Positions 25,666 to 36,800 of a stretch of 43,723 bases of DNA are shown one piece after another; within the stretch, counting starts at the first letter, position 1; every line of letters starts with the position of its first letter. The position numbers were made by a program, and so were the translations under genes. Location of the stretch: IMG/VR virus record IMGVR_UViG_3300033571_005053, positions 1 to 43,723 of that record. One strand, given 5' to 3'. Source of the DNA: a virus. Below the pieces are notes generated by a model. That model was not told the DNA's origin and did not search any database. It was given only the letters and a program-made list of their open reading frames with translations.

Positions 25666-26539
25666 GCCGCCGGAGTGGGTCGAGGACGCGTCCAAGCAGG
25701 CCATTGGGCTTGGGCGTCAGATCGGCTCGCAGGCCTATGAATCCTACGGTGGCGACCGTGTGGCGGGGCTGTCTGAGAACGAGCAGCGCGCTTTGACGCT
25801 GGCCGGGCAGTCCGAAGGCCAGTGGAAGCGCTACCTCGACCAAGGTGAGGCAGCGCTGAGCCGCATGGGCGAGCGCTTCACCGATACGGACATTCAGGGC
25901 TACATGAACCCCTACATCAGGGGTGCGCTGGAACCTGCCGCCCGAGAGGTGCGCGAGTCTGGCGCGCGTCGTCTTGCCGACTTGCGCGCCACCCGAGCCC
26001 AGCGAGATGCCTTTGGTGGCTCGCGTGGTGCGCTTCTCGAATCAGAGGCGCAGCGTGGAACAGAGCAGACGCTGAGCGATCTGTACGCTCGCGGCTATGG
26101 CCAAGCCTTCGAGTCGGCTGCCGATCGCTGGGAGCGAGACCGGGCGGTCGGCATGCAGGAGGCACAGGGCTACAACGTGCTGGCGCAGCTCTATCAGGAC
26201 GCCACCCAAGCCGACATCAACGCCCTAATGACGACGGGTGCCACGGATCGAACGATCCGGCAGTCGCTGGCCGACTTCGACTACCAGCAGTTCAGGGAGG
26301 GGCGTGACTGGGACGTGCGCAATCTGGCTGGCCTGCTGTCGGCCATCCAAGGCACGCAGGGTTCCTATTCCACCACGACCACGACCACTGAGAAGCAGAG
26401 TGGCGGGGCTGCCAGTCAGCTCCTCGGCTTGGCGGCCACGATCGGTGGCGCGGTCATGACGGGTGGTGCCAGTCTTGCCACGCTGGGTGGCGCACTGTCT
26501 ACCGCTGGCCAGAGCGTGCTTGGCGGCAAGCAGACGTAA
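25628..26539 (+). CDS. Internal virion/ejection protein
   Basis: A 303-residue protein from ATG 25628, with AGGAGT upstream; a longer frame from 25583 is rejected because it lies deep in the GNAT gene. A basic N-terminus (MGSSKKKTKQVYKPPEW) is followed by long amphipathic helices (RVAGLSENEQRALTLAG, LARGYGQAFES-like) with a YMNPYI element, and the last 60 residues are Gly/Ala-rich and hydrophobic (LGLAATIGGAVMTGGASLATL). This is the shape of phage ejection or internal core proteins, which are injected and insert in the membrane. A fixed T7/P22 family is not claimed. The neighbouring two genes have the same style. Confidence 0.7.
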   Translation: MGSSKKKTKQVYKPPEWVEDASKQAIGLGRQIGSQAYESYGGDRVAGLSENEQRALTLAGQSEGQWKRYLDQGEAALSRMGERFTDTDIQGYMNPYIRGALEPAAREVRESGARRLADLRATRAQRDAFGGSRGALLESEAQRGTEQTLSDLYARGYGQAFESAADRWERDRAVGMQEAQGYNVLAQLYQDATQADINALMTTGATDRTIRQSLADFDYQQFREGRDWDVRNLAGLLSAIQGTQGSYSTTTTTTEKQSGGAASQLLGLAATIGGAVMTGGASLATLGGALSTAGQSVLGGKQT

Positions 26540-26554
26540 CCGGGGGTTCTAGCC

Positions 26555-27853
26555 ATGGCACGACTTCCAGAGCCGGACTACATGCAGGCAGAGCGCCAGA
26601 GGCTCGCTGGGGCGCTACAGGCGGCCCCTGAGGGCTCCGCTGGCGGGCCTGCCCTGACCACCTACCCCATGGATGGGCCGGGCGCTGTGCCCGGCCCAGC
26701 GTTGCAGATGAGGCCTGTGCAGGTCCAAGAAGGTTCCATGGGGCAGCCGCCGCCAGCTCCGGCAGGGCAGGCTCCGGCTGGGGCTCCCCCTTCTCAGCCG
26801 GCTCTTGCCAACCCGCAGCAGGCGGCTGCCCCACCCCCGATGACGCCGATCCAGATGATCGAGGAGACGCCCCCGGAGGTGCTGCTGGAGACTGCCGAGC
26901 AGTCTGCCGATGTCACCAGCAGGACGGTCAAGAGCAACCCGGATGCCGCCCCGCAGGTCAATGCTGCGCTGCAGCAGGCCGGCGTCAATGTCGAGGAGGC
27001 AGTCACTGACCTGACTGACCGGCTTCTCGACAAGGCCGCCAAGCGGGCCAAGGGTCGCGAGTCGCCCCAGTACAACGAGACTGAGTGGAAAAACCGCTGG
27101 AAGAACGTGTTCAACGTCATCCCGCGAGACCAGATGGGCCTATTCCTGATGGACTTCGGCTTGCGCCTGATGGCCGCTGGTGGCAGCGGTCAGGGGAACC
27201 TAGCCAGCCATATCGGTCAGGCCGGTCACGGAGCCCTCGGCGGGGTGATGGAGCGCAAGGCAGCCTCCGAAAAGACGGCGCGCGAAGCTGAGGCTGAGGC
27301 TGGCAAGACTGCCGCAACAATGGTCGGGGTGCAGTTGGAGGCAAACCGCGCCAAGCTGGAGGCTGCGAAGGACAAGCAGATCCTGCCTGACAAGATCGTC
27401 TATGACGAAAACGATGCCGCGTTTTTCGACTTTGGCGATGGCAAGGGCCTGACGCCGCTGACCATGAACGGCAAGCCGATCAAGCTCAGTCCTCGCGATC
27501 GTGGCAAGAATGGCAGCAAGTATGCGCAGGAAATCATGCTGGAGAACCTGCGCGCTGTTGGCTATAGCGACCGCGAGGCCATGGATCTGATTCAGGGCGC
27601 TCCTACCGCTGCAGAGATGCGCTTCAAGTTCGCCCAGACGTTCGATGACCTTGCGTTCAATCAGAGCGCACGCGCGGCGCCCCCGGGCGGCAAGCAGCGC
27701 ACGCGGATGTCAGAGTGGACGCCAGCGCAACGCAAGGCTTGGATCGAGCAGCGGGTTGCCGAGGTGTCCGGCATTGCCGGCGGCAACCAGCAAAACGCGA
27801 CTGGTGTTGGCGGGAACGGCCCGCGACGCCCGCCGGGGTTCAACGATTACTGA
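26555..27853 (+). CDS. Second internal virion/ejection protein
   Basis: A 432-residue protein from ATG 26555, 15 bases after the first ejection candidate. Residues 1-120 are Pro/Ala/Gln-rich and low in order (APAGQAPAGAPPSQPALAN). The rest is helical, with EETPPEVLLETAEQSADV and a coiled-coil stretch near residues 240-275 (KAASEKTAREAEAEAGKT). No enzymatic motif, signal peptide or clear membrane segment is visible. Its place before the 3814-residue protein and in a run of candidates makes an internal or ejection role likely. Sequence alone cannot confirm packaging into virions. Confidence 0.65.
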   Translation: MARLPEPDYMQAERQRLAGALQAAPEGSAGGPALTTYPMDGPGAVPGPALQMRPVQVQEGSMGQPPPAPAGQAPAGAPPSQPALANPQQAAAPPPMTPIQMIEETPPEVLLETAEQSADVTSRTVKSNPDAAPQVNAALQQAGVNVEEAVTDLTDRLLDKAAKRAKGRESPQYNETEWKNRWKNVFNVIPRDQMGLFLMDFGLRLMAAGGSGQGNLASHIGQAGHGALGGVMERKAASEKTAREAEAEAGKTAATMVGVQLEANRAKLEAAKDKQILPDKIVYDENDAAFFDFGDGKGLTPLTMNGKPIKLSPRDRGKNGSKYAQEIMLENLRAVGYSDREAMDLIQGAPTAAEMRFKFAQTFDDLAFNQSARAAPPGGKQRTRMSEWTPAQRKAWIEQRVAEVSGIAGGNQQNATGVGGNGPRRPPGFNDY

Positions 27854-27863
27854 GGGAGCATGA

Positions 27864-30800
27864 ATGGCCACCGACCCGAAGGCGCTTGAGCAGGAACTGG
27901 ATCTCGCCTACCAGAAGTTCAGCAAGGCCCATGAAGCTGGAGATCGCGAGAACGCCAAGCGCTTCAGGGACTATGCCTTGGAACTGGAGAAGGCGATCGA
28001 GGAATCTCGACGCCAGCCTGCAGCGCCTCAGGAGTCCGGTATCGAGGTAGACGAGGCCGCGCCGAAGGCTGCGCCAAAGCCGTATACCCCGCCAAAGGCC
28101 GAGGCCCAGCAGCCTGCCGACACCGGCATTGACTGGGGCGAGGACATCCCCCCGCCGGCGCGGCGTGATGGCACGCCGATCCTGATTCCGCCCGGCTCCA
28201 CCAAGCCGACCCAGAAAACCGAGATCGAGGGCGGCGACCTGTGGACCGCCATCAAGTACTCGGCAACGTCCCGCGTCTCGAACTATCTGTCGGCTCGCGA
28301 GAACATTCGCCGCCGCCGCAACCTGACGACCTCGCTGGTGGCGCGCGAGCTGCCAGAGGAATGGCGCACTGAGATCGAGTCGTCTGCTGACAAGCCCATC
28401 AAGTCGATGACTTTCATGGAGCTTGATATTCGCGCTCGCCGCCGCTATGGCGACAAGTACGATGAAGTCCTCGGCAGGCTGAAGGAAAACCCCTCCGTAG
28501 CCTCGATGATTGACGAGGCCAAGACCGACTCCGGGGTCAACCTGTACGAGTCGATCATCAGGCCGGCATTCAGTCCGTCCGACGAGTTTTCTGTTGCCGA
28601 TGTCTGGAAGGAAAAGCTGGACAGCACGGTCAAGCAGTACAGCGAGTCTGCGCAGCAAGGCAGGGAAAAGCCGTTCCTCAACCCAGAGGCGACCATTGAG
28701 CCCGGCACTTGGTTCGAGGGGACCAAGATGCCTTGGGAAGATCTCGACGCGTTTGTGCTATCTGCTGCTGAGAACTCGGTGCAGATCGGCGAGGGTATTG
28801 CTGCCGCTGCCGTTGGTGGCAAGGCTGCCGGGCCGATCGTGTCGCGTCTGGTTGGAAGGACTGCCACGCCTCAGGCCTTGAGGGCGGCCACCGACAAGGT
28901 TGCCGGCCGCCTCGGCATGGCCGCCGGCGCGACCTCCGAAGCCTACTCGGTCAAGGATCAGGTCGAGGCAGAGACGTTCCAGCGCCTTCAGTCGCTGCCT
29001 GACGAAAAGTGGCAGACGGACGAGGAATACCACCGTCTCCGCGATGGCGGCCTCACTGATGAGGAGGCTCGCTTTGTGCGGTCGCAGGAGCTGTCTGCCA
29101 CTGCCGGAAACGTCGCTGGTGTCGTGTCTGGCTTGGCCCTTGGCGCTCCCATGGGCTACCTGTACGGCAAGCTGGCTGGCCGGCAAAGCGCCGCTCTTGG
29201 CTCGCGGGAGATGGTATCTGCACTATCGCGCAGCACGCTTGGCGCTGCCAAGGGTTTCGCTGGAGAGGCCGCGCAGGAAGGCACTCAGGAATTCACGGAA
29301 AACACCATCGGCAATGTTGCCGTCAGGATGGTTGATCAGGAGCAGCAGATCTTTGCTGGCGGCTTGAACGCATTCCTTGGCGGTGCCGCCATGGGTGGTG
29401 CGTATGGCCTTGCTGGCGGCGCGCTGTCTGCCGCAACCGGCGTGCCCGGCATCGACAAGGAAACTCAGAAAATCCTCGACGCATCGCGCGCGTGGGAGTC
29501 TGCAGCCAAGGCGCGCTGGAAGTTGCAGGCGGAAATTGGCGACCCCAACTGGGGCACCGACATGCTGCCCGGCGAACGCCTGAGAAAGATGGTCGATCTG
29601 GAAAACCTCCAGATGGAGGAGGCCGAGGCATTCAATGGCGTTGAGCCGCTGCTGCGCAAGCAGATGACCGCCAACAACGCTGGCGAGGCTGAGTTTGCGG
29701 CACTTGACCGCATGGCAGCCAGCGCCAAGGCGACCATCGATAGGGTCAAGCAGTCGCGTGAGTCACGCGAGGAATCGCAGCGCGCCGCTGAGGAACAGCG
29801 GAAGGTTGATGCCGAGCGTGAGCAGATCCGCGTCAAGATCGAGCTTGACCAGATGAAGCTGGCGGATGTTGAGCGCATGGCCGACAACATCCACAAGGTT
29901 CGCTCCATGCAGGCGCTGGAGCAGGCAGATTACGAGGAGCTTCAGAGAGAAGGCTACGGTCGGTGGAACGTCAAGGGTGACAAGTTCATCATCACGCCAA
30001 AGGGTGTGCGTGCTGCCGGCGAGCTTGAGCGTCAGGCCGAGCTGCTGAACCAGCGTCTCCAGTCTGGCTACACCGGACCTGAGCGGCGCGCAAACCTGCA
30101 GCTGCGCGAGCGCATCAAGGCGATGAGCCCCGAGCAGCTTGAAGCTGCCGTCTATCTCACCGACAAGACAAACCTGCTGAACAGGCGCGCGTTTGACGAG
30201 GCTGAGAAGGACAATCCGTCTCCTGCTTATGCAGAGATCGACGCAGACTCGGTTGCGTGGGTCAATGACAACTGGGGTCACGAGTATGGCGACAAGCTGT
30301 TGTCTGCCATTGCTGATGCTGTTAGGGAAGAAACAAAAGACCTAGATGGAGTCGCCGCGTACCACAAGAGCGGAGATGAATTTGCCATCACTGGTACGTC
30401 GGAGGAGCAGCTTGAGGAGATCATGCAGCGTGTCAAGACACGCCTGCAGGGTAGCCCGATTGTCAACGGAAAAGAGTCCGTCCTGCCGACAGTAACGTGG
30501 GGCACAGGCCCCACCAGCGTCGATGCAGACAAGACGATGCTGGAACGCAAGAAGGAACGCACCGCTGCCGGAAAGAGGGCTGATCGCAAGGCGCGTCCTG
30601 CTACATGGCAATCATCTTCATTGCTGCTGATGACTGGCGGAGAGGATGTCGATGCCGAGCCTGCTGGTGAGCATGGCAAGGCACAGTTGTCCATGCTGGA
30701 CGTTGGCTATGGGTATGGCTTCAGTGGCGGCGAAGGCATGCGTTTTGGGCCAGCGAGGGCAGATGCGCTGGCTATTCCTGCTGAGTTTGCCGAGCTTGTT

Positions 30801-33800
30801 GGCGATCCCAGCAACCTGTCGTTTGTCCGTGATGGCAATGGCCACGAGGCTATCAGCGGTGCTGATGCCAAGCGAATCATCGAGGCGATCGCAGAAAAGC
30901 ACGGCATCGAAACGCCGTCGTCTGTAGCTACTGCTTTGTCTCGCTCTCAGGTTCCGTTGCTTGAGGCTGGAATTCGCGTGCTTGGCAGGGAGATTGACCT
31001 GTCTGCAGGAACGGTGCGCTCCATCATTGATGGTGACGCCAAGACGGTCGCCCTAGACACGATGAACAAGATCCTTGCTGGGTTCCGCGTTGCGGTCAGC
31101 AAGTCCAGCCCCGGAATGTACAACGCCGACAGTGAGCAGGCAGCACTGCCCGCTGCATGGGCGTCCAAGATCACGCTGGTAAAGCCGTCGCTGCCAAAGC
31201 AGAAGGCTATTCGAGAAACCCCGAGGTTTGCCGCAGGCTCTCAGCAGCCGTTTGATTTCGACTTCAAGCCGCGCTACACGACAAGGGCCAAAAGGGCGTC
31301 GAGGAAGCACATGCGCCGGGCTGAGGCGGCCATGGCTGCTGTGTTTGGTCAGTACAAGAACCTTCCGACAGTCACCTTGGTAAACACGGTCGATGATCTG
31401 CCAAGCGGCGTGCTTGCAGACTTGCGCGCCATGGGCGGCAATCCCTATGGCGTGCGCGGCATGTTCGATGAAAAGAATCCTGCCAATGGCGTGTTCATCG
31501 TTGTCGCCAACAATCTCAACGTCTTGTCTCGTGATCTGAAAAAGCCGGTGTCGTCAATCAAGCCGTCCGAGCTTGAGGGGGCGATCATCGAGACCGCGTT
31601 CCATGAAATCGTTGGTCACTATGGCCTTCGTGGCTTGGTAGGCAGTCAGGAGAATCTTGATCGTCTTGCTGAGCTGATCGTCAAGTCGTTCCCGCGCGAG
31701 GCCACTGCTACTGCGTTGCGCATCGGTGCAAACATGGCCTTGCCACGCCATCGAGCGCTCGTTGGCGAGGAGACGTTCGCATATCTTGCCGGCGAGATTT
31801 TGGCCAAGCGAATCACGCTTGATCCGAAAGAGCGCACCTTGTTCAGGCGAGCCATCAACTGGGTCAAGACGCTGCTGCGCAAGCTCAAGTTTGATCGGTT
31901 CCTGAAGATGACCGATCGGGACATGATGGCGCTGATTGCCGAGGCGCAGATCTTCGTCAAGTCTGGGAACAAGTGGAAGTTCCAGACCATGAACGGAGAG
32001 ACGTTGACGCCTTACATGCGCAACATGGAGATGTTCAAGAACGGAATGCTGAAGGCTGTCCAAGAGGGGACCAAGCCGCTCAACAAGAATGAGCGCGCGG
32101 CGCTGGCTGCCAAGGATCCGGCCATGGCCGGCGTTAAGGAAATGCCGCTGTTCCCAGAGACTGGCACCGTTTCCGCGTACATCGCCGCAGTCGAGTATGC
32201 GATGGCAAAACTCGGCTATGTCAGCAAGACCGAGCTGACCGCATCTGGAATCATGGAAATGCTGCGTCCGCCGCTGCTGCGGAAGCTGGCATTTGATGTC
32301 CATCCTGAGACTCTAGATGAAAATGGTCGCGGCCTTACCGATCAGCAATTCGCTGCGCATTTTGGCGTGCCGCTTGAAGATCTTGACGAGTTCTTGCTGT
32401 CAAATTCCTTGACAGAGGAGCAGGTTGCAAAGGCACAAGAGCTTGTCGAGCGGTTCGACCTAGATCGTGACATCTACTCGTCAGAAAGACTTGCGGCCAA
32501 CAATGGTCTGAATGCCCAGCAGCTGCGCAGCTATGTCGATGGCGGCATCGATGAGCAAATCAAGCTGTTGCCTCCGCGCGTACGCCCAAAGGTTGAGGAG
32601 CTGCTTAATATCCGCTCGCAAGCGATGAGCAGCAGGGATGATCAGTACATCAATGCAACTCTTGAAATCGATAAACTTTTCAGGGCACCAGCTGACCCGA
32701 AGACGACGGTCATCAACAAAAAGATGATCTTGAAGTGGCTCACTGATGCCTTTGCGCACGTCGAAATTTTCCCGTGGTCTATCGCTGATGTAGACCCAAC
32801 GGATGCTCAGGCTGTAAAGCTGGCCTACACAAGGATCACCGGGCAGCGCCCGTTGCTACCCGGCTATGCGCACGACCAGCTCAACGACAATGCGCCTTGG
32901 ACTGCTGGCGATGCGCAGTCATTCCTGATGGGGCTTGATGAGGAATTGCGCGAGAGGGTCATCGCCGAGATGGCTGCCATCAAGGCAAAGGGATATGACT
33001 ACGGATTTGATCCTCAGCTGAACCGCTGGTTTGATTGGGTGCAGCCAAACAAGCAGCACGAGCATAGCCGCTACACCCCTGCCGGGCTGTCCACCGAGGA
33101 ATACATGACTGTCGCCTTGTACGACAAGTCAGCGATGAAAGTCCGCTCTGAAAGCATCAGGCATGGCCACTATTCTGGGTCTGCTTGGCCGCGCGGGAAT
33201 GTAGGTGTGCTGTTCCACATCAGGCAGAGCGTGGTCAATGATGCGTCCAAGAATCCGCCTACCGCTCCAAACAGCAAGTATCAGGGTAAGGCGTGGTATC
33301 TGGTTGAGCTGCAAACCGACTGGTTTGACAAGCATCGGTCGCTGAATAGCGAGGCTGCCCGCGTTGCTTTGACGGCTCGCACCAGAGAAAAAGGCGACGC
33401 CCTGTTCACGTCAATTGGTGCGTTCACAGACGTTGTTAGCAGGCAGGTATTTGATGCAATGGTCGAAAAGACCAAGAGCATCATTGAATCAGTCTTGCCT
33501 GATGCTGAGCAAGACGCTGATGCGTGGCTCAGCGCTGCGACTGAATCTGTAAAGCAGAACGAAAGCAAGCGTATTGGAGTGCAACCTGAAAACCTCAGGC
33601 AGGTGCTGATCGAGCGCAGGCTAAAGTCTAGGACCAGCGAGCGGCTTTCGATGCTCGCCGGCGAAATTGTCAATTTCATGGGCGATAGAAACACTCTGTT
33701 GCACAAGGCAACTTCGTCTCGCCGCCTGCGCATCACTGCGGACGCCAGAGAAATTGCCCGCGCCAACAACATGGCGGTCAAGGAATTTTTGTGGGGGATG

Positions 33801-36800
33801 AGCCGCAGGATCGTTACCATCAGGGAGGCCGCGTCGAATGCCAATTGGTATACGTCATGGAATGGCACGGAGCCGGTCTTCAGCGACGAATTTAAGGACA
33901 TCCTTACGTTTGGCGAGGTGACAAGGGCGTCTCTATACGACTCTCGCAGCAGCTATTCGAGTCTCAGCGTGCATCAGCATATCGCCAATGCGATTGGAAC
34001 TAGCCAGCTATCTAGGCTTGGCTATGCCAAGAAGGAGCTTAGGCGGGAGCTTGAGCTGCTGTATGACAAGCTTGGCATTGATCTGAGCAAGCTCGATCAC
34101 GCCATGTCTAGCCTGTCAGAGGCAAAGGTGTATCGCTGGTCAGTGCCACTTGACACGATCCCGGTCATTCTAGACGGCGAAAAGGCGATGCACGCTGGCG
34201 CTGATTCGTTCATCAGGTCAGCCATTGATTACGTACACAAGGTTGACCATCGCTATTCGTCAGAAAACTTCAGGGTGCAAAGCGACGTTGGCAACGCCGA
34301 CTCAGACGTATCGATCAGCTATACGGGATTGGTCGCTGAAAGCCTAGATGAAGCCAAGGAAGTGCTGCTAAAGGCCATTGATCACTACGTGTCAAATGAG
34401 CTGCCCCAGCTTTTTGACGCGTGGGCAGATGAAGTGGTCGTCAATACAACGAGGCAGCGTGAGCGCAATAGGCTCTCAAGCTCAGACGATCAGGAGCTGG
34501 CAAAGAAAACCATTCAATGGCTTGGCCTTGAGGAAAAAGATACCGACGAATTCAGCAACGTAACCGAATACTCGCTTGGCCACTATGGAATTGTGACCAA
34601 GGAAGACTACGTATCAGAAAGACTCCCGGACGAGATCGACTTCTACCGCGAAAATGGGGAGAACTACATCGACTGGAGCGCAGAAGAATTCGACGATCAT
34701 CCGCTTGACACCGATCATCCGGAGTATCGGAGCCGTGTCGTTGTTGATGCAGATGAAAATGAAGATGCGACCCTAGCAGATGCGTGGCTTGAAGAACGCA
34801 GACGCGAGCGGGTCGAGGAGATGCTTGAGGGAGGCGGCTATCTGTATCAGATGGCAGAGGAAGCTGCTGCGTCAAATTATGAAGATCAGGTCATCTACCA
34901 TGCGATCCTTCCATCTGGAATCGTCAACAGGGATCTTGATCCGATCCCGCAGGTAGAGATTGTTCAGGTCAAGAGTCACAGCGGTGACTGGAGCGTCTGG
35001 GTTGACGGAGAGTATGTTGCCGAGGGTTTGTCTCGCGAGCGAGATGCTGACATAAAATTGATGCAGGGTGTGATTGCCTATCTTGAGGACAATCGTGTAA
35101 TTGCGTGGAAGCCTGAATTCCCGTGGAGCCAGCAGGCCCCTGCGCAGCCAGATCCTGTTGATCGCCCTGAAAAGCCTGACTTTACGTCTTACGCAAAGGC
35201 CATCGCAGGGGAAATCGAAAAGAGCGGCGAGGCAACAGTCGTTGACGCTGGCGTCCTATACGAGCAGGTAATCGATGCCGCGAAAATCACCTCGTCCCCG
35301 GTGGTGCCAAAGTCTCACCTAGCCAAAGACGAGGTGTGGCGGCTTATTGCCCTGCGCTACATCATTGCTGACGCTGTCAGGCGCGGCATTCCGAAAGTCA
35401 TGTGGCATGGCGGCGAAGGAACCAGCAAGCGCGGCGGCGGCCTGAGCTTCACGACCGTTGAAAGAATCGTATGGCGCAAGGCGTCAATGGAAGTCAACGG
35501 CAAGACCAAGGACGTGGTTGTCATCGAGACACCGCGATACTCTGGCAATTCAATCATTCTTGAGTTGTCCGCAGACAGGATTGCCCCTGTCCTTGGCCAA
35601 GACGTTTATGAACTGATGATGCGCCAGATTGCTGGCAAGGCCCCGCTGCGCGCTGGCGAGGCAGATATCAGCGGAACGCCGCAGCTTGATGATCTTGTTA
35701 TTGGCCGGGCTGGAGAGTCTTGGGTTTTGCATCGTGTTGGTGATCCATCGATTCTCAGCATTGCCACCACCAGAGAGGAGATTGAGGGCATCCGCAGCCA
35801 AATGTTTGCAGATGCTCAGCGCAATGGCTCGTGGACTGCAGTCTTATCGCAGTCCCCGGTGCAGCGGTCGATCAGCAGTGGTTACGGTGAAAGCCACGAG
35901 GAGACCGCTAGGCTAATTGCGGATTTTGAGGCAAAAGTCCCAAATCTTGGCGTGTCTGAGGCAGACATCTCGATGTCTGGCGAGATCACTGGGGACATGC
36001 TTGGTGGTGGTTACATCTACCTAGCAACTCACGAAACAGACTCGTTCATGCATACGCCAGCCGGAGCCGATAGCTATGGCGCTCGGCTGATGGGCGCACG
36101 AATCAACTATGACGGCATGCTCAACAGGATCTGGTCAAAGGAACTGAAGAAGTACGGTGTGCAAATCACATCCGGAGCTGCTGTCGTTCCAAGCTCAATG
36201 ACCGCTGACGAAGTTAGGGCTGAAGGCTTGCGAGTCACCAGCAGCTACAGCGATGCATTTGTGCAGCAGTATGGAACGCCAGTGATTGTCAAGATCAGCG
36301 GCGAGACATCCGGCTTCGCTGTTGTCAGTAATGCTGGCCCGATACTCAATAGGGTGTATTGGACCAAGGATGAGGCTGAGCGTGCGCTGAATGAATTCGT
36401 GCGCACCAAAAATGCAGAGTTGCTGTCAACCAAACTGTACGAGTTCACGATCAATGACGCTTTGAGGGAGGCGTTTTCTGGCCCTGTCGTGCCATTCAAT
36501 TACGATCCGTACAAGGATCCTGTACTGAAGGCTGCGGCAGAGCGCATTGGCAGCCGTAAGCCAAGCCTCAGGTCGCGCATCGATGCGTGGCGCAGGACGT
36601 GGAAGGACTCGTTCCTGCAGGGCACGTTCGATCGTTTCCATGGCATCAAGTCGGCAATGACGGACGCAGACCTGCTGAAGGTCGAGGCCGCCCAGAATCC
36701 GTACATCCAAGCACGGCTGTCCACCTCGCTTGATTCCGTGATGACTGCGGTCATGGACTATGGCCACCCGATCTGGAAGGACGGCATCGTCCAGACGGAG

